20,985 bases of DNA from Bacteroidales bacterium UBA2559 (lineage in GTDB: Bacteria; Bacteroidota; Bacteroidia; Bacteroidales; Bacteroidaceae), in NCBI GenBank assembly GCA_002340405.1, contig DDLZ01000040.1, positions 2,949 through 23,933 on the forward strand, read 5' to 3'. This document shows, in pieces, positions 8,302-15,892 of this stretch. How positions within the stretch are numbered: the stretch's first letter is position 1; every line of letters begins with the position of its first letter. A model generated the notes under the pieces. That model saw only the letters and a list, made by a program, of their open reading frames with translations, was not told the origin of the DNA and made no database searches. Position numbers and translations under genes: made by a program.

Positions 8302-9582
8302 ATGAAAAGAGACAAGATAGTTTTTGACATCATTGAGCGTGAACATCAGCGTCAGGCAAAAGGCATTGAACTGATAGCATCGGAAAACTTTGTAAGTGAC
8401 CAGGTAATGCAGGCCATGGGATCATGCCTTACCAACAAATATGCCGAAGGATATCCGGGGAAACGCTATTATGGCGGGTGCGAGGTTGTCGATGAAGCAG
8501 AACAACTTGCCATAGACAGAGTCAAACAACTTTTCGGAGCTGAATATGCCAACGTCCAGCCGCATTCGGGAGCGCAGGCCAATGCTGCCGTTCTTCAGGC
8601 AATACTAATGCCGGGAGAGACCTTCATGGGACTTAATCTAAGCCATGGCGGGCACCTGTCACACGGTTCATCGGTCAATTCATCGGGCATACTGTACAAT
8701 GCCGTCGGATATGACCTCAACCCCGAAACCGGACGTGTAGATTATGACAAGATGGAGCAACTTGCTCTCGAAATAAAACCCAAACTGATAATAGGCGGAG
8801 GTTCGGCATACTCACGTGAATGGGACTACGCACGCATGCGGAAGATTGCCGACTCGGTCGGTGCGTTGCTTATGATAGATATGGCACATCCGGCCGGTCT
8901 TATTGCAGCCGGTCTGCTGGATAATCCTATACCGTATGCACACATCGTAACATCTACCACGCACAAAACGCTGCGCGGCCCACGCGGAGGCATCATATTG
9001 ATAGGTAAGGATTTTGAGGACCCACGCGGCCGTAAGACCCCGAAAGGCGAAGTCAAAATGATGTCACAGCTTATTGATTCGGCCGTCTTCCCGGGAACCC
9101 AGGGCGGGCCTCTGGAGCATATCATAGCAGCAAAAGCCGTAGCCTTCTGGGAAGCTCTTCACCCTGAATTCAAAGAGTACCAGGCTCAGGTTCTGAAGAA
9201 TGCAAGGAAGCTTGCCGAAGAACTGACAAAACGCGGCTTCACTATCGTTTCGGGGGGAACCGACAACCACAGTATGCTGGTTGACCTGCGCTCGAAGTAT
9301 CCCGACCTGACCGGCAAATTGGCTGAAAAAGCGCTGGTCGCAGCCGATATAACCGCCAACAAGAACATGGTACCGTTCGATACCCGCAGCGCGTTCCTGA
9401 CATCGGGTCTCCGTTTTGGCACACCCGCCATCACCACACGCGGTGCAAAAGAAGATCTCATGGTTACAATAGCCGCCCTGATCGAAGAGGTGCTCGATGC
9501 TCCCGAAGATGAAAAGGTAATAGCCAAAGTACGTGCCAAGGTCAACGACATCATGAAGGACTATCCGATGTTCGCATATTGA
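8302..9582 (+). CDS. glyA: Serine hydroxymethyltransferase
   Basis: PLP enzyme interconverting serine + tetrahydrofolate with glycine + 5,10-methylene-tetrahydrofolate; main source of one-carbon units. The 426-residue length is typical. Seen motifs: IASENFVS (about 25-32), [13 protein letters not shown] (about 47-59), PHSGAQAN (87-94), [10 protein letters not shown] (113-122), the PLP-phosphate region [10 protein letters not shown] (191-200), and the PLP-lysine motif [14 protein letters not shown] with Lys222. An ATG at 8302 gives the standard N-terminus. No clear promoter box was found in the 39-base gap. Together with the downstream homocysteine methyltransferase domain gene this may once have been a one-carbon neighbourhood, now interrupted by the GH5 gene. 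Confidence 0.98.
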   Translation: MKRDKIVFDIIEREHQRQAKGIELIASENFVSDQVMQAMGSCLTNKYAEGYPGKRYYGGCEVVDEAEQLAIDRVKQLFGAEYANVQPHSGAQANAAVLQAILMPGETFMGLNLSHGGHLSHGSSVNSSGILYNAVGYDLNPETGRVDYDKMEQLALEIKPKLIIGGGSAYSREWDYARMRKIADSVGALLMIDMAHPAGLIAAGLLDNPIPYAHIVTSTTHKTLRGPRGGIILIGKDFEDPRGRKTPKGEVKMMSQLIDSAVFPGTQGGPLEHIIAAKAVAFWEALHPEFKEYQAQVLKNARKLAEELTKRGFTIVSGGTDNHSMLVDLRSKYPDLTGKLAEKALVAADITANKNMVPFDTRSAFLTSGLRFGTPAITTRGAKEDLMVTIAALIEEVLDAPEDEKVIAKVRAKVNDIMKDYPMFAY

Positions 9583-9642
9583 TGAATTGACCAATATCTG
9601 TATATTGATATATTGTGCATCATCAAAACCTATATTTTAAAT

Positions 9643-11298
9643 ATGAAACGAGATAAAGAAATATTTAAAACCAAGGTCTCAACAATATTAACATATACAT
9701 TCATTGTATTTTGTTTATCAAACTGCAACAAGGATACCGGTAATATCCAGCCTATACCTGTAAAAAAACAATTTTACAGCGTTCAAGGTACAAAAATTTT
9801 GGATGCTGATGGTAAAGCCATTCGATTGGAGGGCATAGCATTTGGCAATGAGGTTTGGAGCGATAATGAGCTGCCTTTCACTCATCATAGTGAAGTGGAT
9901 TATACGCGAGTAAAAGATATGGGTATGAATATGGTGAGGTTTTATCTGAATTACAAGACTTTTGAAAATGATGCCGCCCCATATCAATACAAACAGAGTG
10001 GCTGGGACTGGATAGATCAGAACATACAATGGGCTCAGAACAATGATATACTTCTTTTATTAAACATACATGTACCCCAAGGTGGATTTCAATCCTTGGG
10101 AAACAGTGATGCTTTATGGGAGCAAACAGAAATTCAAAACCGCTTGGCAGCCTTGTGGAAAGCTATTGCCCAACGCTACAAAGATGAGACTCAAATTATT
10201 GGATTCGGACTAGTGAACGAGCCTGTTCCGACAAGTGATATTGTACAATGGCAGCAACTTGCTCAAAGGCTGACCGATGAGATAAGACAAGCGGACACCA
10301 ATCATATCATATTTATTGAAAAGGCGATATATGTGAAAGGCAAACCCGAAACAACGGACTATAATTTTCCGAAAATCAACGACAACAATGTGGTTTATGA
10401 ATTTCATTTCTATAACCCTTTTGAATATACTCATCAGCTGTTCAGTTGGACAAATCTAGGAGAGGGTGGAAAGTATCCCGATGAGTCAGTCGTATATACT
10501 CATGACACACAATGGTACACCGCCACATTCAATAACCCTACACTTGGGATTGGTACAACCGATTGGCAATATTTTGAGGGTGTAAAATATACCGTAAATG
10601 ATGTCAATATCAAGATTGGCATACCGGCACTGGTTGCCGCAAATGTGGGTGGGCGTGTTTATTTCGATAATATTGAAATTAAAGAATTTGACCCGGATGG
10701 AGAGTTGGTTCAAACCATTTTGGAAAATCCACTGAACAATTCGGATGGATGGTACTATTGGAGTGAAAATAATTCAGGTCATACCGGACTGAGCAATTCA
10801 ACCGGAATAAGCGAAAATACGAGTCTCTTTATTGACGGTGCCGACGGTGATTGCAATTACAGCAACTATAAAAATCCTTTTTTAGTCAAACAAGGCTACT
10901 CCTATCAGATAAGCGGCTGGATGAAAGGGCAGAATGTATCAAATAACGCAGCATGTCGTTTGCGGATTGACTTTTTAACAACCGACAATCCGGTATTTAC
11001 ACGAAATAAAACTTATCTGGAACATGAGATCAAAAAATATGCCGATTGGGGGCAAAAAAATAATGTCCCTATATACATGGGTGAGTTTGGAGTAGGCTGT
11101 CATTGCTTTGAGAATAACAAAGGGGGCCTGCAATGGGTATCGGATATGATTGATATTGCAAAAGTTAATGGTTTACATTTTTCATACCATACTTATCACG
11201 AAGACAACTTTGGGGTTTACTATGGGTATGGGACACTGCCTGACACTGCTTCGGCAAACAAAGAACTGATAAATCTTTTTAAAGAAAAACTCAATTGA
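9643..11298 (+). CDS. GH5-family glycoside hydrolase lipoprotein with inserted carbohydrate-binding-like domain
   Basis: Predicted surface or periplasmic endo-acting glycanase of 551 residues. The ATG at 9643 is preferred over 9613 because it places a proper lipoprotein signal directly at the N-terminus (basic start, hydrophobic core, lipobox CLSNC with Cys28). The GH5 barrel begins near residue 43 (GTKILDADGKAIRLEGIAFG). The acid/base Glu193 is in GFGLVNEP and the nucleophile Glu481 in YMGEFGVG. Between them, after the strand VVYEFHFYNPF (about 250-260), about 165 residues (280-445) form what looks like a beta-sandwich carbohydrate-binding module, with GGRVYFDNIEIKEF and SYQISGWMKGQN typical of CBM4/9-like folds. 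The gene is visibly more AT-rich than its neighbours and sits alone between housekeeping genes, suggesting acquisition. Substrate (cellulose, mannan, other beta-glucan) cannot be told. Confidence 0.88.
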   Translation: MKRDKEIFKTKVSTILTYTFIVFCLSNCNKDTGNIQPIPVKKQFYSVQGTKILDADGKAIRLEGIAFGNEVWSDNELPFTHHSEVDYTRVKDMGMNMVRFYLNYKTFENDAAPYQYKQSGWDWIDQNIQWAQNNDILLLLNIHVPQGGFQSLGNSDALWEQTEIQNRLAALWKAIAQRYKDETQIIGFGLVNEPVPTSDIVQWQQLAQRLTDEIRQADTNHIIFIEKAIYVKGKPETTDYNFPKINDNNVVYEFHFYNPFEYTHQLFSWTNLGEGGKYPDESVVYTHDTQWYTATFNNPTLGIGTTDWQYFEGVKYTVNDVNIKIGIPALVAANVGGRVYFDNIEIKEFDPDGELVQTILENPLNNSDGWYYWSENNSGHTGLSNSTGISENTSLFIDGADGDCNYSNYKNPFLVKQGYSYQISGWMKGQNVSNNAACRLRIDFLTTDNPVFTRNKTYLEHEIKKYADWGQKNNVPIYMGEFGVGCHCFENNKGGLQWVSDMIDIAKVNGLHFSYHTYHEDNFGVYYGYGTLPDTASANKELINLFKEKLN

Positions 11299-11350
11299 TC
11301 TGTTTTAGAGCAGTCAAACTGGTTGATATTTTAGATTTTAACGAATAGAG

Positions 11351-12271
11351 ATGGATATTAGAGAAGAGCTTAAAAAGAGGATCCTGATTCTTGACGGCGG
11401 CATGGGAACATTCATCCAGCAGAAAGGAATCAAGTATGACGGCAACAACGACGCACTGTGTATAACGCGTCCCGACATCATATACGATATACACAAGGCT
11501 TACGTCGATGCGGGCGCCGACATTATCAGTACCTGCACCTTCGGAGCCAATGCCATATCGCAGGAGGGATACAATATGCAGGATAGAGTCGGCGAAATGA
11601 ACCGTGCGGCTGTCAGCATTGCCAGAAAGGCTGCCGACACAGCCGGGCGCAACGTGTGGGTCATGGGAAGCATTGGACCTTCACCCAAATCCCTGTTCAT
11701 TATCGAAATGATGATGGACCCGGCCGAAACACTCAACTTTGATCTTTTAACCCGGGCCTATTATACTCAGGCCGATGCACTTGCCGAAGGCGGAGTTGAC
11801 GGATTTCTGGTTGAGACCATTACCGACATGAGGAATGCCGAAGCGGCGCTTACTGCAATCCGCCGCGTACAGCAGGAGAGAGGGACCGACCTGCCCGTGA
11901 TGGTTTCGGCAAGCATAATGAACACAAGCGGTTGCCTGATGACGGGAGTGCCCCTGCGTGAACTGTATGACGGAGTCTCGGAATATAGACCTATGAGTTT
12001 CGGACTGAACTGTTCATTCGGAGGAAAGGAGCTGTATCCCATTGTAAAAGAGATTGCAGAATTTGTAAAATGTGCGATAAGCATCTTTCCCAACGCCGGT
12101 CTGCCCACGGCCCGCGGCTATGAAGAAAAGCCTTGTGATACAGCCGATTACCTCGAGCGTATGGCGACCGACAGACTCATCAATATTGCAGGCGGATGCT
12201 GCGGTACAACCCCCGCCCATATCCGCGAAATTGCAAACCGGCTGCAAGGAGCAGCGCCAAGGATTTTTTGA
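11351..12271 (+). CDS. Stand-alone homocysteine S-methyltransferase domain protein (MetH N-terminal type)
   Basis: A 306-residue protein covering one complete Hcy-binding barrel. It opens with ILILDGGMGTFIQQKGI, the MetH-type start. The zinc-binding cysteines are present: Cys221 in FGLNCSFGG and Cys283-Cys284 in GGCCGTTPAHI. It stops just after this motif, exactly where the pterin-binding domain begins in full MetH; the following 112 bases are non-coding and the next gene is a kinase, so it is a single-domain enzyme rather than an obvious frameshift. It probably transfers a methyl group to homocysteine (or a related thiol), but the donor (methyl-corrinoid protein, methyl-folate via a partner, or S-methylmethionine) is not evident. 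Sequence flavour is MetH rather than MmuM. Promoter not clear. Confidence 0.85.
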   Translation: MDIREELKKRILILDGGMGTFIQQKGIKYDGNNDALCITRPDIIYDIHKAYVDAGADIISTCTFGANAISQEGYNMQDRVGEMNRAAVSIARKAADTAGRNVWVMGSIGPSPKSLFIIEMMMDPAETLNFDLLTRAYYTQADALAEGGVDGFLVETITDMRNAEAALTAIRRVQQERGTDLPVMVSASIMNTSGCLMTGVPLRELYDGVSEYRPMSFGLNCSFGGKELYPIVKEIAEFVKCAISIFPNAGLPTARGYEEKPCDTADYLERMATDRLINIAGGCCGTTPAHIREIANRLQGAAPRIF

Positions 12272-12323
12272 CTGTTTAAGATGTAATTGAAGATTATCTA
12301 TCGGAAAAAAGGGCTCTTTATCG

Positions 12324-12331
12324 TATATTTG
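12324..12331 (+). promoter_or_regulatory. Candidate -7 promoter box for the hexuronate/sugar-acid operon
   Basis: TATATTTG is an exact match to the Bacteroidetes -7 consensus TAnnTTTG, 52 bases before the kinase ATG. It is the only good box in the 112-base gap after the homocysteine methyltransferase gene. No clear TTTG lies about 19 bases upstream, so this is a single-element prediction. If real, the transcript would start near 12338 with a leader of about 45 bases. Confidence 0.45.
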
Positions 12332-12383
12332 TACGTAATTTGCATTACCATATAACTGTATGATAACTTTTTTCTGTTGATAA

Positions 12384-13463
12384 ATGAGTATAAGTCTTAA
12401 AAAGGGCTGTAAGTATGCCCTACTGGTCCCTACCAGCATGGGACTCCGTATTACGCCGCAGTCCGGCCAGCCCGTACATACCAGTGACCTTTTCAATCTT
12501 CAGGTCACAAGCGCCGAGACCAATGTGGCAAGTATATCATCCTATCTGGGATTACCGGTCAAAGTTTTGACGACTTTCGTTGCAGGAAGTCCGTTCTCAA
12601 ATTACATAAAGCAGAACCTGCGCAGCCGCGGCATGGATTTTGAAGGGCCCGATGTGCCTCAGGGAGGCCCTTGGGGTTACCGCCATCAGATAAACGTGGC
12701 TGACAGCGGCTACGGCTCCCGCGGACCGCGCGTCTGGAACGACCGTGCCGGCGAGGTGGGACGCACCCTTAACGTAAAAGATTTTGATCTGGAGCGCATC
12801 TTCTGTCAGGAGGGAGTGCAGATAGTACATCTTTCCGGACTGATAGGAGCGCTCAGTGCAGAGACAAGCCGTTTCTGCCTTGATATAGCACGGACTGCCA
12901 AGAAACATGGCACGAAAATCAGTTTTGACCTGAATTACCGCGCTTCATTCTGGAAAGGCCGCGAAAAGGAGCTCCACGAGATATTTCACGAGATAGCCGG
13001 CATAAGCGATATCCTTATAGGCAACGAGGAGGATTACCAGTTAGCCCTGGGAATTAAGGGGCCTGAAGCCGGCGGTAAGGATATAACCGCCAAGATCGAC
13101 GGTTTCAAAGAGATGGTACGCCGTGTGAAAGCCGCCTATCCGAATGCACAGGTCTTTGCCAACACCCTTCGCGAAGTGGAACATACCAACAGCCACGATT
13201 GGGGTGCAATCATGCTGGAAGGTGACAACTGGCACGTTGTGGAGCCGCGCACCATACACGTACTTGACCGCATAGGCGGCGGCGACGGATTTGTGGGCGG
13301 CATGCTCTATGCCATACTCAAGGGTTGGGAACCTGAAAAATGGATCCAGTTCGGATGGGCAACGGGAGCGCTTGCCACCACCCTTCTGACCGATTACGTA
13401 CAGCCTGCCGATGAGGAGCAGGTATGGAGCGTATGGATGGGTAACGCACGGGTAAAAAGATAA
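12384..13463 (+). CDS. PfkB-family sugar-acid kinase (KDG kinase-like or gluconate kinase)
   Basis: ATP-dependent carbohydrate kinase of the ribokinase/PfkB fold, 359 residues. Evidence: an N-terminal substrate-binding half (PTSMGLRITP at 16-25; SAETNVASISSYLG at 43-56), FDLNYRASFW (181-190) in the place of the KDG kinase FDxNxRxxLW motif, NEEDY (214-218), and the catalytic C-terminal signature DRIGGGDGFVGG with base Asp301. The second position of the usual GAGD is Gly (GGGD). By family it most resembles 2-keto-3-deoxygluconate kinases. By context (directly before a LarA-like epimerase and ahead of gnd and uxaE-uxaC), phosphorylation of gluconate to 6-phosphogluconate is an attractive alternative. 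First gene of the operon; three bases separate it from the next. Substrate is inference. Confidence 0.85.
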   Translation: MSISLKKGCKYALLVPTSMGLRITPQSGQPVHTSDLFNLQVTSAETNVASISSYLGLPVKVLTTFVAGSPFSNYIKQNLRSRGMDFEGPDVPQGGPWGYRHQINVADSGYGSRGPRVWNDRAGEVGRTLNVKDFDLERIFCQEGVQIVHLSGLIGALSAETSRFCLDIARTAKKHGTKISFDLNYRASFWKGREKELHEIFHEIAGISDILIGNEEDYQLALGIKGPEAGGKDITAKIDGFKEMVRRVKAAYPNAQVFANTLREVEHTNSHDWGAIMLEGDNWHVVEPRTIHVLDRIGGGDGFVGGMLYAILKGWEPEKWIQFGWATGALATTLLTDYVQPADEEQVWSVWMGNARVKR

Positions 13464-13466
13464 GTC

Positions 13467-14741
13467 ATGCTCTACTTTGCCAGAGGTTCCAAGACCGATG
13501 TTATAACTCCCGATGAGGTGCACGGCATACTCAAACGGGTTTTTGACAACATGGGCCCCCGCAGACGGGTTCTGGCAATACCGCCTGACATTACCCGCCT
13601 GAACTCATACGCAGGCCCCATTACGAAGATGTGCTATGACTATTTCGGCAGTGCCCTGACCGATATTATGCCGGCGCTTGGGACCCATTCGCCCATGACC
13701 GGCAACCAGATATCACAGATGTTCGGTAACATTCCAAAGGAGTTATTCAGAGTCCATGACTGGCGTAACGATGTCGTCACTGTCGGCGAAGTTCCTGCCG
13801 AATACATCTATCGGGTATCGGAAGGCAAGCTGCACTACAGTTGGAAAGCACAGGTCAACAGACTGCTTCTGGACCCCGAATTCGACATGATCCTCTCCAT
13901 AGGGCAGGTGGTGCCGCACGAGGTGATAGGCATGGCAAACTACAACAAAAACATATTCGTAGGCATAGGTGGCAACGACAGCATAAACAAAAGTCACTAT
14001 CTGGGCGCCATTTACGGTATGGAGCGTATCATGGGACGTGCCAAAAGCCCTGTGCGCGACATTTTGGAATATGCCTCACAGCATTTCACGAAAGATCTGC
14101 CCATAGTCTATATCCAGACCGTACTCTCAAAAGATGATGACGGCGATTTAAAGCTGCGCGGACTCTACATAGGCGATGACTTTGAATGTTTCAGCCGTGC
14201 AGCCGAACTGGCTCTTCAGGTCAATTTCATAATGGTTGACAGACCCATTAAAAAATGTCTGGTGTGGCTTGACCCCGAGGAATTTAAGAGCACCTGGCTG
14301 GGTAACAAGGCCATATACCGCACCCGTATGGCTCTGGCCGACGGTGCGGAGCTTATAGTAATGGCTCCGGCTCTCAGAGAGTTCGGTGAGGACCCGACCA
14401 ATGACCGCCTGATACGCAAGTACGGCTACTTTGGGACGCCCGCCACGCTGAAAGCGGTTGAGGAGAACGACGAACTGAAGGAGAACCTAAGTGTGCCGGC
14501 CCACCTCATACACGGCTCCGGCGAAGGCCGTTTCAGCATAACCTACTGTCCCGGTCCCGACGTGACACGTTCCGAGATTGAGAGCGTAGGATTTAACTGG
14601 GGCAATCTGAATGAGATAACCGTAAAATATGCTCCTGACCGGCTTAAAGACGGCTGGAACATTGTAAACGGAGAAGAGATTTATTATATATCCAATCCGG
14701 CTCTGGGCCTTTGGGCATATCCGGACCGATTCAAAGACTGA
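13467..14741 (+). CDS. LarA-like nickel-pincer racemase/epimerase, candidate sugar-acid C2-epimerase
   Basis: A 424-residue protein related to LarA, the nickel-dependent lactate racemase family. Key residues of L. plantarum LarA have counterparts: Asp41 and Arg44 in PPDITR (same spacing as LarA Asp72/Arg75), His74 in ALGTHSPMT (for His108), His151, Lys161 and His177 with spacings of exactly 10 and 16 (as His174, Lys184, His200), so cofactor attachment through Lys161 looks intact. The usual glycine-rich stretch before the lysine is changed to MANYNK, indicating a divergent subfamily. Known relatives act on alpha-hydroxy acids, to my knowledge including a gluconate C2-epimerase. In this operon mannonate/gluconate interconversion is the best guess. 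It requires the nickel-pincer cofactor made by LarB, LarC and LarE, which are not in this window. Gaps of three bases on both sides argue for translational coupling. Confidence 0.82.
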   Translation: MLYFARGSKTDVITPDEVHGILKRVFDNMGPRRRVLAIPPDITRLNSYAGPITKMCYDYFGSALTDIMPALGTHSPMTGNQISQMFGNIPKELFRVHDWRNDVVTVGEVPAEYIYRVSEGKLHYSWKAQVNRLLLDPEFDMILSIGQVVPHEVIGMANYNKNIFVGIGGNDSINKSHYLGAIYGMERIMGRAKSPVRDILEYASQHFTKDLPIVYIQTVLSKDDDGDLKLRGLYIGDDFECFSRAAELALQVNFIMVDRPIKKCLVWLDPEEFKSTWLGNKAIYRTRMALADGAELIVMAPALREFGEDPTNDRLIRKYGYFGTPATLKAVEENDELKENLSVPAHLIHGSGEGRFSITYCPGPDVTRSEIESVGFNWGNLNEITVKYAPDRLKDGWNIVNGEEIYYISNPALGLWAYPDRFKD

Positions 14742-14744
14742 ATC

Positions 14745-15878
14745 ATGAAAATAATCTGCGATAACAATATACCGTTTCTCAAAGGTGCATTGGAGCCATA
14801 CGCCAATGTGATTTACCTGCCGGGCAACGAGACCACACCCGATGCGGTTCGCGATGCCGATGCAATAATCACCCGTACCCGCACAAAGTGCGATGAGTCG
14901 CTTCTAAAAGGTTCTAAGGTCAGTATGATTGCCACTGCAACCATCGGATTTGACCATATTGACACTAAGTGGTGCGAGGCTAACGGTATAGAATGGACCA
15001 ATGCGCCGGGCTGTAACTCCTGGTCGGTCAAACAATACATGGGCTCCCTGCTTGTAACTATGGCACGCGGATTCGGATTCGATTATAAGGACAAGACCAT
15101 AGGCATAATAGGCGTAGGCAATGTGGGCAGCAAGGTAGCCCGTCTGTCGGCTTTACTGGGTTTCAAAGTCCTGCTGTGCGACCCTCCGCGTGCCCGTCAG
15201 GAAGGTGATAGCAGATTTGTCCACCTTGACACCATAATAGAGCAATCCGATATAATAACCTGCCATGTACCTCTGCAACGTGGGGGCAGGGACTCTACTT
15301 TCCACATGTTCAACAAGAAGAGGTTCTCCTCCATGCGCAAGGACCAGATACTGATCAACACCTCCCGCGGCGAGGTGGTGGACTGCGGTGCACTCAAGGC
15401 GGCCCTAAAAAAAGGTGCCATCAAAGCCGCATCGCTCGATGTATGGGAGAACGAACCCTATATTGACAGTGAGCTGCTTTCACTGCTCTTTACCGGTACG
15501 CCTCACATAGCGGGATATTCCATTGACGGCAAAGCCAAAGGCACCATTATGACAGTACAGGCCATAGGACGTAAATTCTCGCTGCCCTGCCGCAACTGGA
15601 CGATAAAGGAGATCCCCCTACCCGCTCAGCCATTGGAATTCACCCTGGACGTTAAAGACAAGACTCACATACAGGCGGTTGAAGATGCTATTCTCTATAC
15701 CTACAAAATTAAGGATGACGATACACGCCTCAGAGCCGATGCAAGCAGTTTTGAGAAACAGCGTGCGACCTATCCCATCCGCCGCGAGTTCTCCGCTTTT
15801 ACGGTGACTCTGAAAAATGATATCGGCGAACAGGCTGCAATTATATTGCGTCAGATGGGATTCAATGTAAATAATTAA
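14745..15878 (+). CDS. pdxB: 4-phosphoerythronate dehydrogenase
   Basis: NAD-dependent oxidation of 4-phospho-D-erythronate to the 2-keto acid, second step of the DXP-dependent route to pyridoxal phosphate. The 377-residue length matches PdxB. The Rossmann motif is GIIGVGNVGSKVA (about 120-132). Catalytic residues of the D-2-hydroxyacid dehydrogenase family are Arg208 in NTSRGEVVD, Glu237 in DVWENEP and His254 in TPHIAGYS. The C-terminal PdxB dimerisation domain is present with FEKQRATYPIRREF near 338-351, which separates it from other 2-hydroxyacid dehydrogenases. Its position in a sugar-acid operon, directly before gnd (14-base gap), is unusual; 4-phosphoerythronate inhibits 6-phosphogluconate dehydrogenase, so removal of this side product is a plausible second reason for its location. 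Confidence 0.93.
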   Translation: MKIICDNNIPFLKGALEPYANVIYLPGNETTPDAVRDADAIITRTRTKCDESLLKGSKVSMIATATIGFDHIDTKWCEANGIEWTNAPGCNSWSVKQYMGSLLVTMARGFGFDYKDKTIGIIGVGNVGSKVARLSALLGFKVLLCDPPRARQEGDSRFVHLDTIIEQSDIITCHVPLQRGGRDSTFHMFNKKRFSSMRKDQILINTSRGEVVDCGALKAALKKGAIKAASLDVWENEPYIDSELLSLLFTGTPHIAGYSIDGKAKGTIMTVQAIGRKFSLPCRNWTIKEIPLPAQPLEFTLDVKDKTHIQAVEDAILYTYKIKDDDTRLRADASSFEKQRATYPIRREFSAFTVTLKNDIGEQAAIILRQMGFNVNN

Positions 15879-15892
15879 AAATATATATACGT

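Noticed and set aside
9064..9594. Open frame of 176 codons antisense to the 3' half of glyA
   Set aside because: Overlaps a conserved gene completely and shows no domain, signal or promoter.
9601..9616. TATATTGAT/TATATTGT boxes before the GH5 gene as a promoter
   Set aside because: They match only four of six fixed positions of TAnnTTTG in AT-rich sequence, too weak to list.
14745..15878. PdxB-like protein as the missing fructuronate reductase of the pathway
   Set aside because: The C-terminal PdxB signature is intact, and fructuronate's keto group is not alpha to the carboxylate, which is what this dehydrogenase family acts on.
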